A stretch of 64,000 nt of DNA. Origin: Lepus europaeus. Lineage: Eukaryota > Chordata > Mammalia > Lagomorpha > Leporidae. The notes beneath the pieces were generated by a model. That model had not been told where the DNA came from. It saw only the letters and a list, made by a program, of their open reading frames with translations, and searched no databases. A program made the position numbers and the translations under genes. The stretch lies in assembly GCF_033115175.1 (NCBI RefSeq), contig NC_084833.1:56072716-56136715 (forward strand). The letters are read 5' to 3'. Below, in pieces: positions 52,073-63,070 of this stretch; the stretch's first letter is position 1; each line of letters opens with the position of its first letter.

Positions 52073-52155
52073 TGTGCTGGAAAGGATGTGAAAGCCTTGG
52101 TTGACACCGGCTGTCAGTATAATCTCATCTCCTCAGCCTGTGTGGACAGATTGGG
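52073..52155 (+). CDS. NRIP3: NRIP3 exon 3 with the D-T-G active-site triplet (residues 113-139)
   Basis: This short 83-base exon has acceptor CCTCTCCACAG and donor GTAAGT. It encodes CAGKDVKALVDTGCQYNLIS. ALVDTG is the catalytic-loop signature of retropepsin-like aspartic proteases (ALVDSG in DDI proteins), with Asp123 encoded at 52103-52105. The loop is intact, so the catalytic residue of a homodimeric aspartic protease is conserved. The exon ends two bases into the codon for Gly140. A pair of nested CSINEs begins 147 bases downstream. Confidence 0.97.
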
Positions 52156-52302
52156 GTAAGTAGCCCTTGTGCTGCATGGAAGTCAGATGTGAATACACTC
52201 TTTGCTTGAGTCTATTTTGATGTTAGAGACAGTCTTTAAGGGTCTAAATGGCTGCTCAAAGAGAAATTTGGAGAGCTCAGATTGCAGATAGAAACAGTCC
52301 TG

Positions 52303-52551
52303 GGGCCGGCGCCATGGCGCAGTAGGTTAATCTTCCACCTGCAGGTGCTGGCATCCCATATGAGCGCTGGTTCTAGTCCCAGGTGCTCCTCTTCCAATCC
52401 AGCTCTCTGCTGTAGCCTGGGAAGGCAGTGGAGGATGGCTCAAGTCCTTGGGCCCCTGCACTCACGTGGGAGGCCAGGGGGAAGCACCCAGCTCCTGGCT
52501 TTGGATTGGTGCAGCTCCGGCCGTTGCGGCCATTTGGGGAGTGGAAGACCT

Positions 52552-52595
<44 letters not shown>

Positions 52596-52638
52596 CTGTA
52601 AATCTACTTGTCAAATAAATAATTAAAATCTTAAAAAA
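52303..52638 (+). repeat. CSINE, outer member of nested pair in NRIP3 intron 3
   Basis: GGGGCCGGCGCCATGGCGCA to AAATAAATAATTAAAATC. Its A-rich tail resumes at about 52978-53046 after the inner element. GAAACAGTCCT lies on both outer flanks (52289-52299 and 53049-53059). Confidence 0.93.
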
Positions 52639-52977
52639 AGGCCGGTGCCATGGCTCAATAGGCTAATCCTCTGCCTAGTGGCGCCAGCACACCGGGTTCT
52701 AGTCCCGGTCGGGGCACCGGATTCTGTCCCGGTTGCCCCTCTTCCAGGACAGCTCTCTGCTGTGGCCAGGGAGTGCAGTGGAGGATGGCCCAAGTACTTG
52801 GGTCCTGCACCCCATGGGAGACCAGGATAAGCACCTGGCTCCTGCCATCGGATCAGCGCGGTGCACAGGCCGCAGCGCGCCAGCCGCGGCGGCCATTGGA
52901 GGGTGAACCAACGGCAAAAGGAAAACCTTTCTCTCTCTCTCTCTCTCACTGTCCACTCTGCCTGTCAAAAAAAAAAA
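52639..52977 (+). repeat. CSINE, young variant, inserted in the tail of another CSINE
   Basis: GGCCGGTGCCATGGCTCAAT to CTGCCTGTCAAAA. AATCTTAAAAAAA occurs on each side, a duplication of the outer element's tail. Confidence 0.94.
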
Positions 52978-53597
52978 AAATCTTAAAAAAAAATTGCCTC
53001 CTCAAAAAAAAAAAAAAAAAAAAGAAAGAAAGAAAAGAAAAAGAAAAAGAAACAGTCCTTTGTAGAGGGGAAGAGTGGTGGATTGTCAGTAAGCTGGGAG
53101 AAATCAATGATCCAGGGAAGCCCTGGGCTTTTCTGTAACTCCCACTTGCTAAGTTTTGAGGAAAGTCCTTTGGGTTCTTAAATGAGAGTATTTGAAACAT
53201 CTGGCTCATTGTGTGCCCTTAAGAAGCTGTCCTATTAGTGGACCCCCATATAAGTAAAAACAGGAATGTAGTTGGCCTTAGCTTATTCAGGATCCTTCTA
53301 GAGGACATACTTCTGTCCCCAAGGAACAGATCATAACTGAGAATGGAACTGCTGTTGCTGCTGGACCTGGCCCATCTTAGAGGTGATTAACCATTAGTTA
53401 TTTAGTACCTTTCTTTTTTGTGAAGAACCTGTGTAATCAAATCCTACTGTTGCCCTTTCTAGGGACTGGGTTTGAAACAGACATCTGGTACATTGTCTTC
53501 AGTTCTCTAGCAGTTGGAATTGGGTTCTGGTTTAGTCAGAGAAAGCCAATTTCTGCCTTACCTCCTTTTAACTCAACCTCTACTGTTCTTTCTTTCT

Positions 53598-53651
53598 TTT
53601 TTTTTAAAATGATTTATTTATTTATTTGAAAGAGTTACACAGAGAGAAGAG

Positions 53652-53695
<44 letters not shown>

Positions 53696-53954
53696 CTTCC
53701 ATCTGATGGTTCACTCCGCAGATGGCCGCAATGGCCAGAGCTGTGCCAATCTGAAGCCAGGAGCCAGGAGCTTCTTCCAGGTGTCTCACACAGGTGCAGG
53801 GGCCCAAGGACTTGAGCCATCTTCTACTGCTTTCCTGGGCCATAGCAGAGAGCTGGACAGGAAGTGGAGCTGCTGGGTGTAGAACCGGCACCCATATGGG
53901 ATGCTGGCGCTTCAGGCCAGGACGTTAACCCACTGCGCCACAGCGCCGGCCCCA
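53598..53954 (-). repeat. CSINE with target-site duplication and (AG)n expansion
   Basis: Minus-strand copy to CCACAGCGCCGGCCCC. TACTGTTCTTTCTTTCT flanks it at 53581-53597 and 53955-53971. The AGAGAG tract is expanded to about 35 bases (53658-53692). Confidence 0.96.
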
Positions 53955-53971
53955 TACTGTTCTTTCTTTCT

Positions 53972-55213
53972 CCCTACTGTTCCCTCCAAAGTAGCAAATG
54001 AGCTCTGAGGACTGTCCTACAATCAGTGGAATCAACCCAATATCATTTTCCATTTCTCTAGTCCTAAGTACAACAAACCATCTCCCAACCCAGATCTCTG
54101 TAATGAAGCAATCACTAATGTAGATTTGGTGGCTGTATTCCAGACATTCAAGACGTGTTCTTAGGAAGAGCTTATGCAGGGCTTTATTTCTATAGCTGGT
54201 GACCCCGGCCATGTGATTATTCCTTCTTGTGTCTGCCCTGTCCTCACCCCTCATCACCACTGTGACTCTCTGAAATTGGCCCTGTGAGTTTTGTATATTG
54301 CTATTTAGGGTAGGGAAGGAGGGAGCCTAGAATCCAGAGCTCTTGTGGGAAGAATCCTGAGCTTCTTTATGAGAAATAGTGCAACATGATGGTTCCAGAA
54401 AGACTAATAATGCCCTGGTGCATAATTAGGCAGCTGACTGCCATGATTCCAGAGGAATTAATAACTGTCTGTAAAACTGCAATTATTTTTTTTCTTTTGG
54501 ATAGGCTATAACACCAGAAGAGAGGAAATGAAGGAAAACAGAAGTATTGGCACAGAAAATCCGTAATTAAGTATTTATCCACCAACCCATAATAGCTCAG
54601 TGCTAGCTATTCCAATCAGCTTTACATAACTGTGTAAAGCCCTGGTGCTGTGCCTTTCCTTCCTCCTCTGCACAAATTAATGAGGACTTTTCCCATGATA
54701 TTCCTTGCTGTTACCAATATCAATGCACTTACCAAAAAAGTGCTTGACCCTCTTTAACCTCATAGCCTAAGACAAACTGATGAGAATAGATTGAGAGTGA
54801 AATGACAAAGAGGAAATTAGACATTAAGAATCTTCTAAAGTTAGGATTAACTTGCCTGCTCTGATATCTATTACCCACAGATGGGTAAAATGACATGTTA
54901 ACTAAACTGCCTCACACATAGGTAGGGAATGTTATGATACAGAGGAAGATTCTCTGAATGTGATGGTTCCCTCCTTCACCAATGCAGGTAGTGATGTAAA
55001 CATTTTGAGAACAGGAAAGGAATGTTTAGCCTTTTTATGTCCCTGATGATAGTTTAGGACAAAGTATAGAAATTTGTAGACTAGCTAGTCCTTTTCTGAT
55101 AAATTAACCACACACAAAAAATTCTCTAGAGAATTGTAACTGTGGTTAGGCAGTGCCAGACTCTACTCTAAACCTCTGTGAAGGGAATTCTGATATCTTC
55201 CTCTCTGGTGCAG
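53972..55213 (+). other. NRIP3 intron 3, distal part
   Basis: AT-rich, no further exon or recognised repeat before exon 4. Confidence 0.4.
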
Positions 55214-55353
55214 ACTCAAGGAACATGTCCGCTCTCATAAGCATGAAGGAGAAAAGCTTTCTCTACCCCGGCATCTCAAAGTAGTGGGCCAGATTGAGCA
55301 CCTGGTGATCACACTGGGCTCTCTGCGCCTCGACTGCCCAGCAGCTGTGGTTG
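55214..55353 (+). CDS. NRIP3: NRIP3 exon 4 (residues 140-187)
   Basis: This 140-base exon has acceptor CTCTGGTGCAG and donor GTGAGT. It encodes LKEHVRSHKHEGEKLSLPRH, then strand residues KVVGQIEHLVITLGSLRLDCPAAVV, which correspond to the flap and central strands of the DDI-type retropepsin fold. It ends one base into codon 187. No deviation from the family is seen. Confidence 0.96.
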
Positions 55354-55927
55354 GTGAGTAGAATTGGAGACTGGTCCTGTGTACCCTAATGTAAACCTCC
55401 CCTCTATTTCCACAAAACCCTCATGAGATCTCTTGCCTGTAAATATTGACTTCTTCAAAATCCCTGGTTCCCATGTTCCTGTATTATAGACCTTGTTCCC
55501 ATTTTGCCCTCCAAAGTACTAGATGGACCTTGAGCTTCATTCAGGACCTGCTGAGAATCAATCAGAAAAAGGAGTGTGAAACTCAGATAAAAAAATTCAA
55601 GGAGCAAGAAAACATTTTTGTGTTCAGATGACAATGTCCTCTGAGAGCTTTCCATGAACTAGTTAGTAGCAAAGGGCAAGATCTTCCTCCTTTGCCATAA
55701 ATACACACAATCTCCTACACCTCCTTATGCTTTCTAGACTACTGTAAGTTCTTGGTTTTAGTGTACAAACTCTGAGTTTGAATCCTGACTCAATCACCTT
55801 TTAACTGTGGGAAAATTACTTTAATAAAACAGTTGCTCAACAGGTGTTTATTGGAACAGACAGGTGGATGGATGGATGAAATCATCCCAACAGTGATATC
55901 TTAATTTTGTTTTTTTGTTTTCATTAG

Positions 55928-55980
55928 AGGACAATGAGAAAAACTTGTCCCTTGGTCTCCAAACTCTCCGGTCCCTGAAG
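55928..55980 (+). CDS. NRIP3: NRIP3 exon 5 (residues 187-204)
   Basis: This very short 53-base exon has acceptor TTTTCATTAG and donor GTAGGA. It reads DNEKNLSLGLQTLRSLK. LGLQTLRSLK matches the IGLDMLK-type helix that follows the flap in DDI proteases. The intron after it is only 104 bases long, so exons 5 and 6 may be recognised as a unit. Confidence 0.95.
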
Positions 55981-56084
55981 GTAGGATTGATTCCACCTTC
56001 CTTCTTTTCTGCAGTGGGGTTGTCTTAAATGGCGACCTGTAGTGAGGTCATTGACAGAGATTAGTGATTCTTCTTTGTTTTCAG

Positions 56085-56179
56085 TGTGTCATAAACTTGG
56101 ATAAGCATCGGCTGATCATGGGAAAGACAGACAAGGAAGAAATCCCTTTTGTGGAGACAGTTTCTTTGAATGAAGACAA
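56085..56179 (+). CDS. NRIP3: NRIP3 exon 6 (residues 205-236)
   Basis: This 95-base exon has acceptor TTTGTTTTCAG and donor GTAAGT. It encodes CIINLDKHRLIMGKTDKEE and VETVSLNED. The hydrophobic-hydrophobic-Gly motif LIMG (residues 214-217) is the retropepsin element that packs under the active-site loop, as LVIG does in DDI proteins. The exon ends two bases into the asparagine codon 236. Without splicing the frame would run into a stop within two codons, which supports the donor call. Confidence 0.96.
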
Positions 56180-56489
56180 GTAAGTACCCAAATGGGTCAG
56201 GTCAAGTCAAATGCATTGTCATGAGCTGGGGGAGGTGGAGGTTCTCAGACAGGATATGAGATTATATCCTGCCACTGACTTTCAATCATACCACAAGTCC
56301 CTCCCCACCCACAGAGTTCACCGTCCCTCAAAATTCTGTAGCCCACATTTCAGAATGAGTAACAGTTGCACCACCCAAATGAATGATGGGGAAAATGAGT
56401 AGCTTTTAAACCACATTTTTTTTACTTACCTTCAACCTAACTTTTTAAAATTTGATATAATTTCTTCTGATATTTCTTTCTCATTTCAG

Positions 56490-56505
56490 CACTTCAGAAG
56501 CATAA
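56490..56505 (+). CDS. NRIP3: NRIP3 exon 7 coding part (residues 236-240 and stop)
   Basis: After the acceptor TCTCATTTCAG, one base completes Asn236, then Thr-Ser-Glu-Ala and TAA at 56503-56505. This is the C-terminus expected for NRIP3. The rest of the exon is 3' UTR. Confidence 0.94.
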
Positions 56506-56878
56506 CTGCAGCCTGCAGTGTATCTGCACATGTGCACACATACCAGGTTGACAGATTGAGAAAACTAGGTTTGAACCAAATGCAGTAGCAAGCTTCTGTG
56601 GACCAAGTGATTCTCTCTCATAGAAGCCCCAGGGGCTCCTTCCCACCCAGACCTCTCTAGACTATAGTCTGTGCTTAGAGAACTTGTCTGGTTATAGCCA
56701 TTGTTTTTTACTCCTTGGATCACTTAATTTATAGACCCTTTTTGACACTGCCAGGTCTTTCTTGTGGCCTATTTCTCTGCTTCTTTCAGGAGTTTGCTTT
56801 TATTAGTCAAATATAGGGAGTTACGTGGTTCTATTTCTCCATAGATACACCTGGTTCTTTTCCTGTAGCTAAATGTAT

Positions 56879-56884
56879 AATAAA
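56879..56884 (+). terminator. NRIP3: Candidate proximal NRIP3 polyadenylation signal
   Basis: AATAAA lies about 375 bases after the stop codon, followed by a T-rich segment near 56905-56920. It could give a short 3' UTR isoform. Confidence 0.4.
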
Positions 56885-57029
56885 CAGGAACTGACCTTTA
56901 CCTCCTTTTAGCTGTTTCAAAGAGGTACCTGATATCTACATCTTGGAATTTAAATGTCTTCTAATTAATTCATTGATTTCTCAAGTATGAATGGATCTGA
57001 AAGATCATCTATCCCAGCTCTTCCATTTA

Positions 57030-57130
57030 AAGGCCCATAGAAGCAAATGAATTGTCCAAGCTTATATATTAAGTCAGTGGCAGAAGGAGCTAGAACTCAG
57101 ACCTGACTGCCCAGTTAAGGTTCCTATGTT
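57030..57130 (-). repeat. MIR-like fragment in NRIP3 3' UTR
   Basis: AATGAATTGTCCAAGCTTAT and AAGTCAGTGGCAGAAGGAGC followed by TAGAACTCAGACC resemble an inverted MIR core. Confidence 0.5.
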
Positions 57131-58839
57131 GCCTCATTCATCTTCAGGCCTTAATAGGAGGGCAAAGAGGCAAGAGTGTGATAAAAGGCAGGTTAGGGGA
57201 AGAATATGCTTTGGAGGTAGATACTAGGAGGATAACATCCTTCCTGAATGGCCTTCCCTCCTGTGTGCCAAGTTCACTAAAAATTTATTGCCCCAAATGT
57301 TTAGGCTCTTTTCTTCATCCCTAAAACCTGAGGGTACAAAGAGGAATAAGAGGATCTGTCCTTAGAGGAGAGGACCCACAGAGATCCACAAAGAAGGAAT
57401 TGAAAAATTCAGTAATAATCTGAGCATTGTTGTGATTGCCCCAAGATCCAGACAGTACCTCTGCCTCACCTTTTATTTGTCTGTCAAGGATGCATCTAGC
57501 TGGGAACATTGGTAGTAAAGGAGATGAAAAAACTCAGATTAGGGCCAGACTAGGAGTGCCAGATAGAATGAATGGGCTGGGGGTGCCCAGCTGGGAAAGC
57601 TTTTCTGGGATGGAGGTAGGGAGTGAAACTTCTAGGCAGGGGACTGGGAGGTTGGAAAACTCTTGAGCTCTGCCCAAATCCAAGGAAGCAGGGCAGGAGC
57701 TAGCAGTGTTAAGGGTGACCTTTTATAACTGCCCAGTTTCCTGGCCCTTCTCAAAGAGTTGGGGAAATCACAATGGTTTTTTGAAACTTTTTTGCTAGGG
57801 GATCAGTTTAGGCACACAGTACCTGTAATAGAATCTCTGCTTCAGTTCAGAAGTGCTTGCATAAATCAGAAAAACAGCCAGCTATGAATATGCTAGTAAG
57901 AGATTCCTGAGTTCACCTTTAGTTTATAGCTGTTCTCAGAGTGTTTAATGGATCCTACTTTGAATTTTGTCAAGTACCACCAACTATCTTGTTTGACATT
58001 CAGCTACTCTGCCTACCAAACAACTCTTTGGAACTCTGAATGTTTTTGGCCTCAAAGGAGCTTCCTAAGGACTTAGGATTCGATGAGCCTTATGTAAACA
58101 ACTAGGCAGCCATACTGCATTCAGTTGTCACTAGGTCGGTCATTCCCTTGGCTCCCTTTCCATCATCCTCTACAAAGGAAGCTGGATGGAAACCCAAGCA
58201 TAGCCACAGTAGGGAGGCCACATCTGAAGCTCATCAAGGGTAATCCTAAGGTTACTAGCCTTTTGCACCCCTCCAGCTACAACCTATTCTCTTACCTAGG
58301 GGGATTTGCACCTTTCTGCTGAGGCTGTTCCACACTCCTCCCCTACCTGTAACACTATCACTTTGGCCTGAAAGACTTCATCCCTTAATTCCCTACCTGA
58401 AAGTACCACTCAGAGCCTTGACTCTTGGCCACAAGTGTGAGGCATATTGCAGGCTTCTCCTGGTTTTTCCTTATTTGGATTCCCTATGAACCAAGTGAGG
58501 CCAAAAACTTTCAGGTTCTAAAATGATGCAACTGACTTTGGCCATTTGAGTTCAAGAGGATATGACCTCAGAGGGATGCTCAAATGGCCTTTTAGTGATC
58601 CTTCTAGCCTCTGAAAATCATTCAGTGATTTTCCAGCTTGGGAATAGGAACAGTTTAGGTTAAATGAGTTTAGGACATCATAATCTCACTCAGTGCAATT
58701 AAATCATTTGAATTCTCTAACAAAATAATTGTGTTTTAAACTCCAGGCTTCATAGAGGCACCTAAAAATTCTAAAGACACCAAAATATTTATGGTTTTCT
58801 GTAGACTTTGTAATTCCACATCTTCTCTGTCTTCCATGA

Positions 58840-58845
58840 AATAAA
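58840..58845 (+). terminator. NRIP3: Candidate internal NRIP3 polyadenylation signal
   Basis: AATAAA is followed by a T-rich segment. It could give a 3' UTR about 0.65 kb shorter. No transcript evidence is available from sequence alone. Confidence 0.4.
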
Positions 58846-59483
58846 CTTTTTGACTGTTAAAAAAAGTATAAAAATAATTTTGAGAAGTCTTACACTTTCA
58901 TTAACCTTCTTTAAATGCTGCATAATTAAGTTTTCTGATAGCCTGTATCTCCTTGATATTCATGAAGAACAGCAGGTCTACTTTCGGGGGGGCTGGCAAG
59001 GAAGAAGGTGAGGTGAGTTCTTCCCAGAGTCCTAGAAAATTCTGGTGCCTCTAACTGAGGACGTGGGAGAAAGAGTCTCTACCTGGGTCACAGTTCTGAA
59101 CGTGGGCAGTAGCAGAAGTACCAGACCTATTTCGCTGTATATTAGATGACCATCTCAAGTACAGGAAATTTACAAAATATTATTTTTATTGTTTGGCATT
59201 TCTATGTCTGACTCGTTTGAGGAATGAATGTTTTCTGACTTTTCTATTTCCTTGGCCTGCACAGACCCTACCTGGTATGATTTTCTATTCCTTAGTGTCT
59301 GTAGAATGGATTGCCTGGTGTGTCAGCTGCCCTCACTCTTGTGTAATAGAAATATCTTTCCAGGCTGGGGACGTGGAGGAGATGAACTGGATTCCTCCTC
59401 CTGTTGCCAGACTGTTCTGCATTGGCACTTTATTCGCTCAGTGTTTCTGGCTGTCTTAGGTATATTTGAGAGACCAATGTAAC

Positions 59484-59489
59484 AATAAA
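59484..59489 (+). terminator. NRIP3: NRIP3 distal polyadenylation signal AATAAA
   Basis: A canonical hexamer is followed within 10-50 bases by a GT/TGTTTG-rich element (59500-59540) typical of the downstream cleavage-stimulating region. It is the best-supported transcript end for NRIP3. Confidence 0.75.
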
Positions 59490-59787
59490 GTGAAATCTGC
59501 CCCTCTGTGTGTTTGTCTGACTGTTTGTGTGTTGGGGAGGCGGCCCATATGCAGCCTAATTGCATCAGTGTTTTTCTCCGAGGATCTTCTGACAACAAGG
59601 CCTTGTGGTCCTTGGGTTCTCCATCACTACTGTCCCTTCCTCTCTCCATTTCTGGCCAAATGTCCTTGGAAAAATTAGTGAACCACACCTAGCTTAGTTT
59701 TATAATCCATAGTGCATGCTTCACAGTGTCAAATTAGATAATCTGAGTGGTTGCCATTCAAATCTTTATACACAAGAACACTGTTTT

Positions 59788-60120
59788 GGGGCCGGTGCTG
59801 TGGCATAGCAGGTAAAGCTGCTACCTGCAGTGCTAACATCCCATCTGGGCACTAGTTTGAGTCCCAGCTGCTCCAGTTCTGATCCAGCTCTCTGCTATGG
59901 CCTGGGAAAGCAGTAGAAGATGGTCCAAGTGCTTGGGCCCCTGTACCCGCGTGGGATACCCAGAAGAAGCTCCTGGCTCCTAGCTTTGGATTGGCACAGC
60001 TCTGGCCATTGAGCCATCTAGGGAGTGAACCAGTAGATAGAAAATCTCATTTTCTCTCTCTCTGCCTCTGCCTCTCTATAACTCTGCCTTTCAAACAAAT
60101 AAATCTTAAAAAAAAAAAAT
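59788..60120 (+). repeat. CSINE (first of tandem pair)
   Basis: GGGGCCGGTGCTGTGGCATA to CAAATAAATCTTAAAAAAA, located 0.3 kb after the NRIP3 polyadenylation signal. Confidence 0.93.
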
Positions 60121-60128
60121 AATTTTAA

Positions 60129-60451
60129 CCCAGCGCTGTGGCGCAGCGGGTTAAAGCCCTGGCCTGAAGCACCGGCATTCCATATGGGCACCACTTCTAG
60201 TCCCGGCTGCTCCTCTTCTGATCCAGTTCTCTGCTATGGCCTGGGAAAGCAGTGGAAGATGGCCCAAGTCCTTGGGCCCCTGCATCCATGTGGGAGACCC
60301 GGAGGAAGCCTGGCTCCTGGCCTCGGATTGGTGCAGATCCGGCCGTTGTGGCCATCTGGGGAGTGAACCAGCAGATGGAAGACCTCTCTGTCTGTCTCTA
60401 CCTCTCTCTGTAACTCTGTCTTTCAAATAAATAAAAATACATCTTTAAAAA
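60129..60451 (+). repeat. CSINE (second of tandem pair)
   Basis: CCCAGCGCTGTGGCGCAGCG to AAATAAATAAAAATACATC. Starts almost directly after the poly(A) of the preceding copy. Confidence 0.93.
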
Positions 60452-61318
60452 AATTGTTTTATGATGGGTTGATCAGCAGTGTTTGGGAGAACACTTCTAG
60501 AAATGGAAATAAATAGTTCAAAAGCTATGAAAGTTTTGGGAAGGGAAAGGATTGAATGACAATATATAATTAAAGTCATTGTCTAAATGACATCCCAAAT
60601 AAATGTATTTTACAAATGATGGACATGTACCTTTTAAGTGTTAATATTTTAAATATTCAAATATTTTAAATATTTAAGTAGTCCACCAAAAATATGCTTT
60701 GATTATCAAAGTCTGGAATTACACTTCTACTCAAAAGACACTGTTATTCCACTTCAAAAGGTTTTTTCTCTTTTTTTCCATGTAATCTAACTATGAAAAG
60801 TGTCCAATTAAGAAAAATGTCCCCTCAGTACTGGCTCTTAAGCAGTGAGTGACTGCTCACTCGTCTCAAAAAACAAAAACTAAAAAAAATCAAGTTTTAA
60901 CATTAAAAACTGTAACTTTAATTTCTAAAAAAATACTGTATTTGCATAACAAGAACTTGGATTAACAAATTTATATGAAGATTATATTGATGTCTTAGTT
61001 GATTACACATAGGTACACATGAGGGTTCTGTGTGCAGGAAATGCCATTTGCAAGACAGAAATGTATAGGCTAAGTAAAGGGCAATGGTAACATAATGATT
61101 GTCTTCACAGCTATCATGTGCACAGTGTTCTTTCTGGTACCAGAAGCCAAGCACCTCCAATAGGTAGAGGTGGCAAGAAGCATAGCCTGACTCAGTTGGT
61201 GGGAAGCATCCACTATAAACCAGGGACTCCGCTAACCCCCACAAAGAAGGTAATACTCTGTAATTTTGCAGTAGAGAAAGCTGAAGTACCGAGTAGCATC
61301 CTTATACAACTAGCACAG
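60452..61318. other. Intergenic stretch without recognised features
   Basis: AT-rich, including a TTTAAATATTCAAATATTTTAA inverted-repeat-like stretch near 60645-60680. Confidence 0.35.
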
Positions 61319-61515
61319 GGAAGTGTTTGGTGCAGCAGTTGAACTTCTGCTTGTGATGCACCTGCCCCCCATGTCGGGGTGCCTGGGTCTAAGTCCCGCC
61401 TCTGCTACTGATTCCAGTTTCGTGTTAATGCAGACCCTGGGAAGCAGCAGATTATGGCTTGATGCTTGGGCCTCTGCCACCTGTGTAAGAGACCTGCATT
61501 GAGTTCTGAGCTAAG
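61319..61515 (+). repeat. Old truncated CSINE
   Basis: GGGGTGCCTGGGTCTAAGTC, CCTGGGAAGCAGCAGATTAT and CACCTGTGTAAGAGACCTG mark an old copy. The 3' third is missing. Confidence 0.65.
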
Positions 61516-62471
61516 GGGAAGTATTCTCCTGAAAATGGGGAGTTAGAGTTCAACATTCTGAAGTAAAAAATGTCTTTCCCTGGCTTGGATCCCAGAACTC
61601 TGGAACTTGGCTGTTAACTCAGGATAGTGCTTCTGCTGCCACCCTCTCAAGGTGGGTTCTTTCTCACACAGTCATATTACTGGTCTGAAAGAAGAGGTGG
61701 ATGCTGTCCTTTACCCATTCCTGCTTCCAGACATTTCTTCTATCTGCTTTTAAAACTTTTGCAGCTTTGATTCTAATGACATCAAATTATATCACTTCCT
61801 TCCCCGTGTTGCTGCTGTCATCTCCAAAATATATAAACCCCTAATCATTCCATTTCTCAATAAGTTTAGCTCTTGGCTCATTTTACTCCCCATTGCCCCC
61901 AGCACTACTCTTTGGCTTAACTCTACTGAATTAGATACCTGGACGACCCTTTTAATACCCTGCATATCAGTTCCTTTAATTGCCTGTTTTCCACTGATTT
62001 TTTCCTCTACCTTTCTTATCCGTTCACTTGCATGGGCACACCTTAGATCTTGTTATTTATTACCAAAAATTATAAGCCCTCAATCTCAGATTCATATATC
62101 TCACTGACCACCACCATCTATCTTCCAGATATCTTCTGGGAACATAACTCCAACATTCCTTTGACTACCACCTTTTAACTATCCCTAACCTCTGAGTTCC
62201 TCTCTTTCCTTCAAAATTGATTTCAATCCCAGATTCAGTCATTATAATCCCTTCCTTAATATATACTTTTAATTTAGTTTGCTTTCCTTTTTGTCTTGTT
62301 CCCTGCACAAAACCACAGCTTCAGTTAAACCAGGCCTTTGCCTACCCCTGTACCTGTACAGTATCCATGCTGACTGGTCTCACTTTAAATTCATGTACAT
62401 AAACCTCAGGCCCTTAACACTGGCTGACAGTTATTTCCCCCTAATCCATTTACCTTCCCATTCATCTAAAT
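61516..62471. other. Unclassified pyrimidine-rich block
   Basis: About 0.95 kb with strong C/T bias on the plus strand and few guanines, no surviving frame and no matching family that I recognise. It looks like a single decayed element or its reverse complement. Confidence 0.3.
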
Positions 62472-63070
62472 CAGGGATCAGCCAACTTTTTCTGAAAAGG
62501 GCTACGTAACATGTTTTTGGCTTTGGAGGTCATGGCCTCTTTTGCAGCTACTCATTGTGATCAACAATATGTAAATGAATGAAATTTGAATTTCATGACT
62601 TTTACATGTCATGATACACTAGCATCTCTAGATTTCCCCCCTCACCATTTAAATGTATAAAAACTATCCTAGGGGCTGGCGCTGTGGCGCAGCGGGTTAA
62701 AGCCCTGGCCTGAAGCGCTGGCATCCCATATGGGTGCTGGTTCTGGTGCCAGCTACTCCTCTTCCAATCCAGCTCTCTGCTATGGTCTGGGAAAGCAGAA
62801 AAAGATGGCCCAAGTCCTTGGGCCCCTGCACCCACATGAGAGACCTGGAAGAGGTTCCCAGCTCCTGGCTTCGGATTGGTGCAGCTCCGGCCATTTCAGC
62901 CATCTGAGGAGTGAACCAACAGATGGAAGACCTCTCTCTCTCTGCCTCTCCTCTCTCCCTTAACTCTCACTTTCAAATAAATAAATCTTTAAAAAAACAA
63001 AACTATCCTAGTCTTACAGACTGTACAAAAACAGGATTTGGCCAAAGCTAGAGTTTGCTAAGCTATGTTG
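62472..63070 (+). repeat. hAT-Charlie-type fossil interrupted by a CSINE
   Basis: GGGATCAGCCAACTTTTTCT and TTTTGGCTTTGGAGGTCATG before, and AACAGGATTTGGCCAAAGC to AGAGTTTGCTAAGCT after, the CSINE at 62673. Same family as 42015-42235. Confidence 0.7.
62673..62998 (+). repeat. CSINE with target-site duplication
   Basis: GGGCTGGCGCTGTGGCGCAG to AAATAAATAAATC/poly(A). AAAACTATCCTAG flanks it exactly at 62660-62672 and 62999-63011. Confidence 0.96.

Larger units (their letters stand above)
35950..59515 (+). other. NRIP3: NRIP3 gene, complete (seven exons)
   Basis: Seven exons splice into one open frame of 240 codons plus stop, matching nuclear receptor-interacting protein 3, a vertebrate intracellular protein. 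All six donors are GT (GTGAGC, GTAATA, GTAAGT, GTGAGT, GTAGGA, GTAAGT) and all acceptors are AG. Residues from about 110 to 220 form a retropepsin-like aspartic protease fold with D-T-G at 123-125, related to DDI1/DDI2 and NRIP2. Whether NRIP3 is catalytically active is not settled as far as I know. The gene starts in a GC-rich promoter and ends at an AATAAA at 59484. Intron 1 is about 15.2 kb and the others are 0.1-3.1 kb. No frameshift or premature stop is present. Confidence 0.96.
56506..59515 (+). other. NRIP3: NRIP3 3' UTR, about 3 kb
   Basis: The sequence runs AT-rich and CSINE-free from the stop codon to a canonical polyadenylation signal followed by a GT-rich stretch. It carries an old MIR-like fragment near 57030-57130. 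Internal AATAAA hexamers at 56879-56884 and 58840-58845 could give shorter isoforms. Absence of CSINEs over 3 kb, in a window averaging one about every 2 kb, fits selection against insertion in the transcribed UTR, though chance is possible. Confidence 0.8.
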
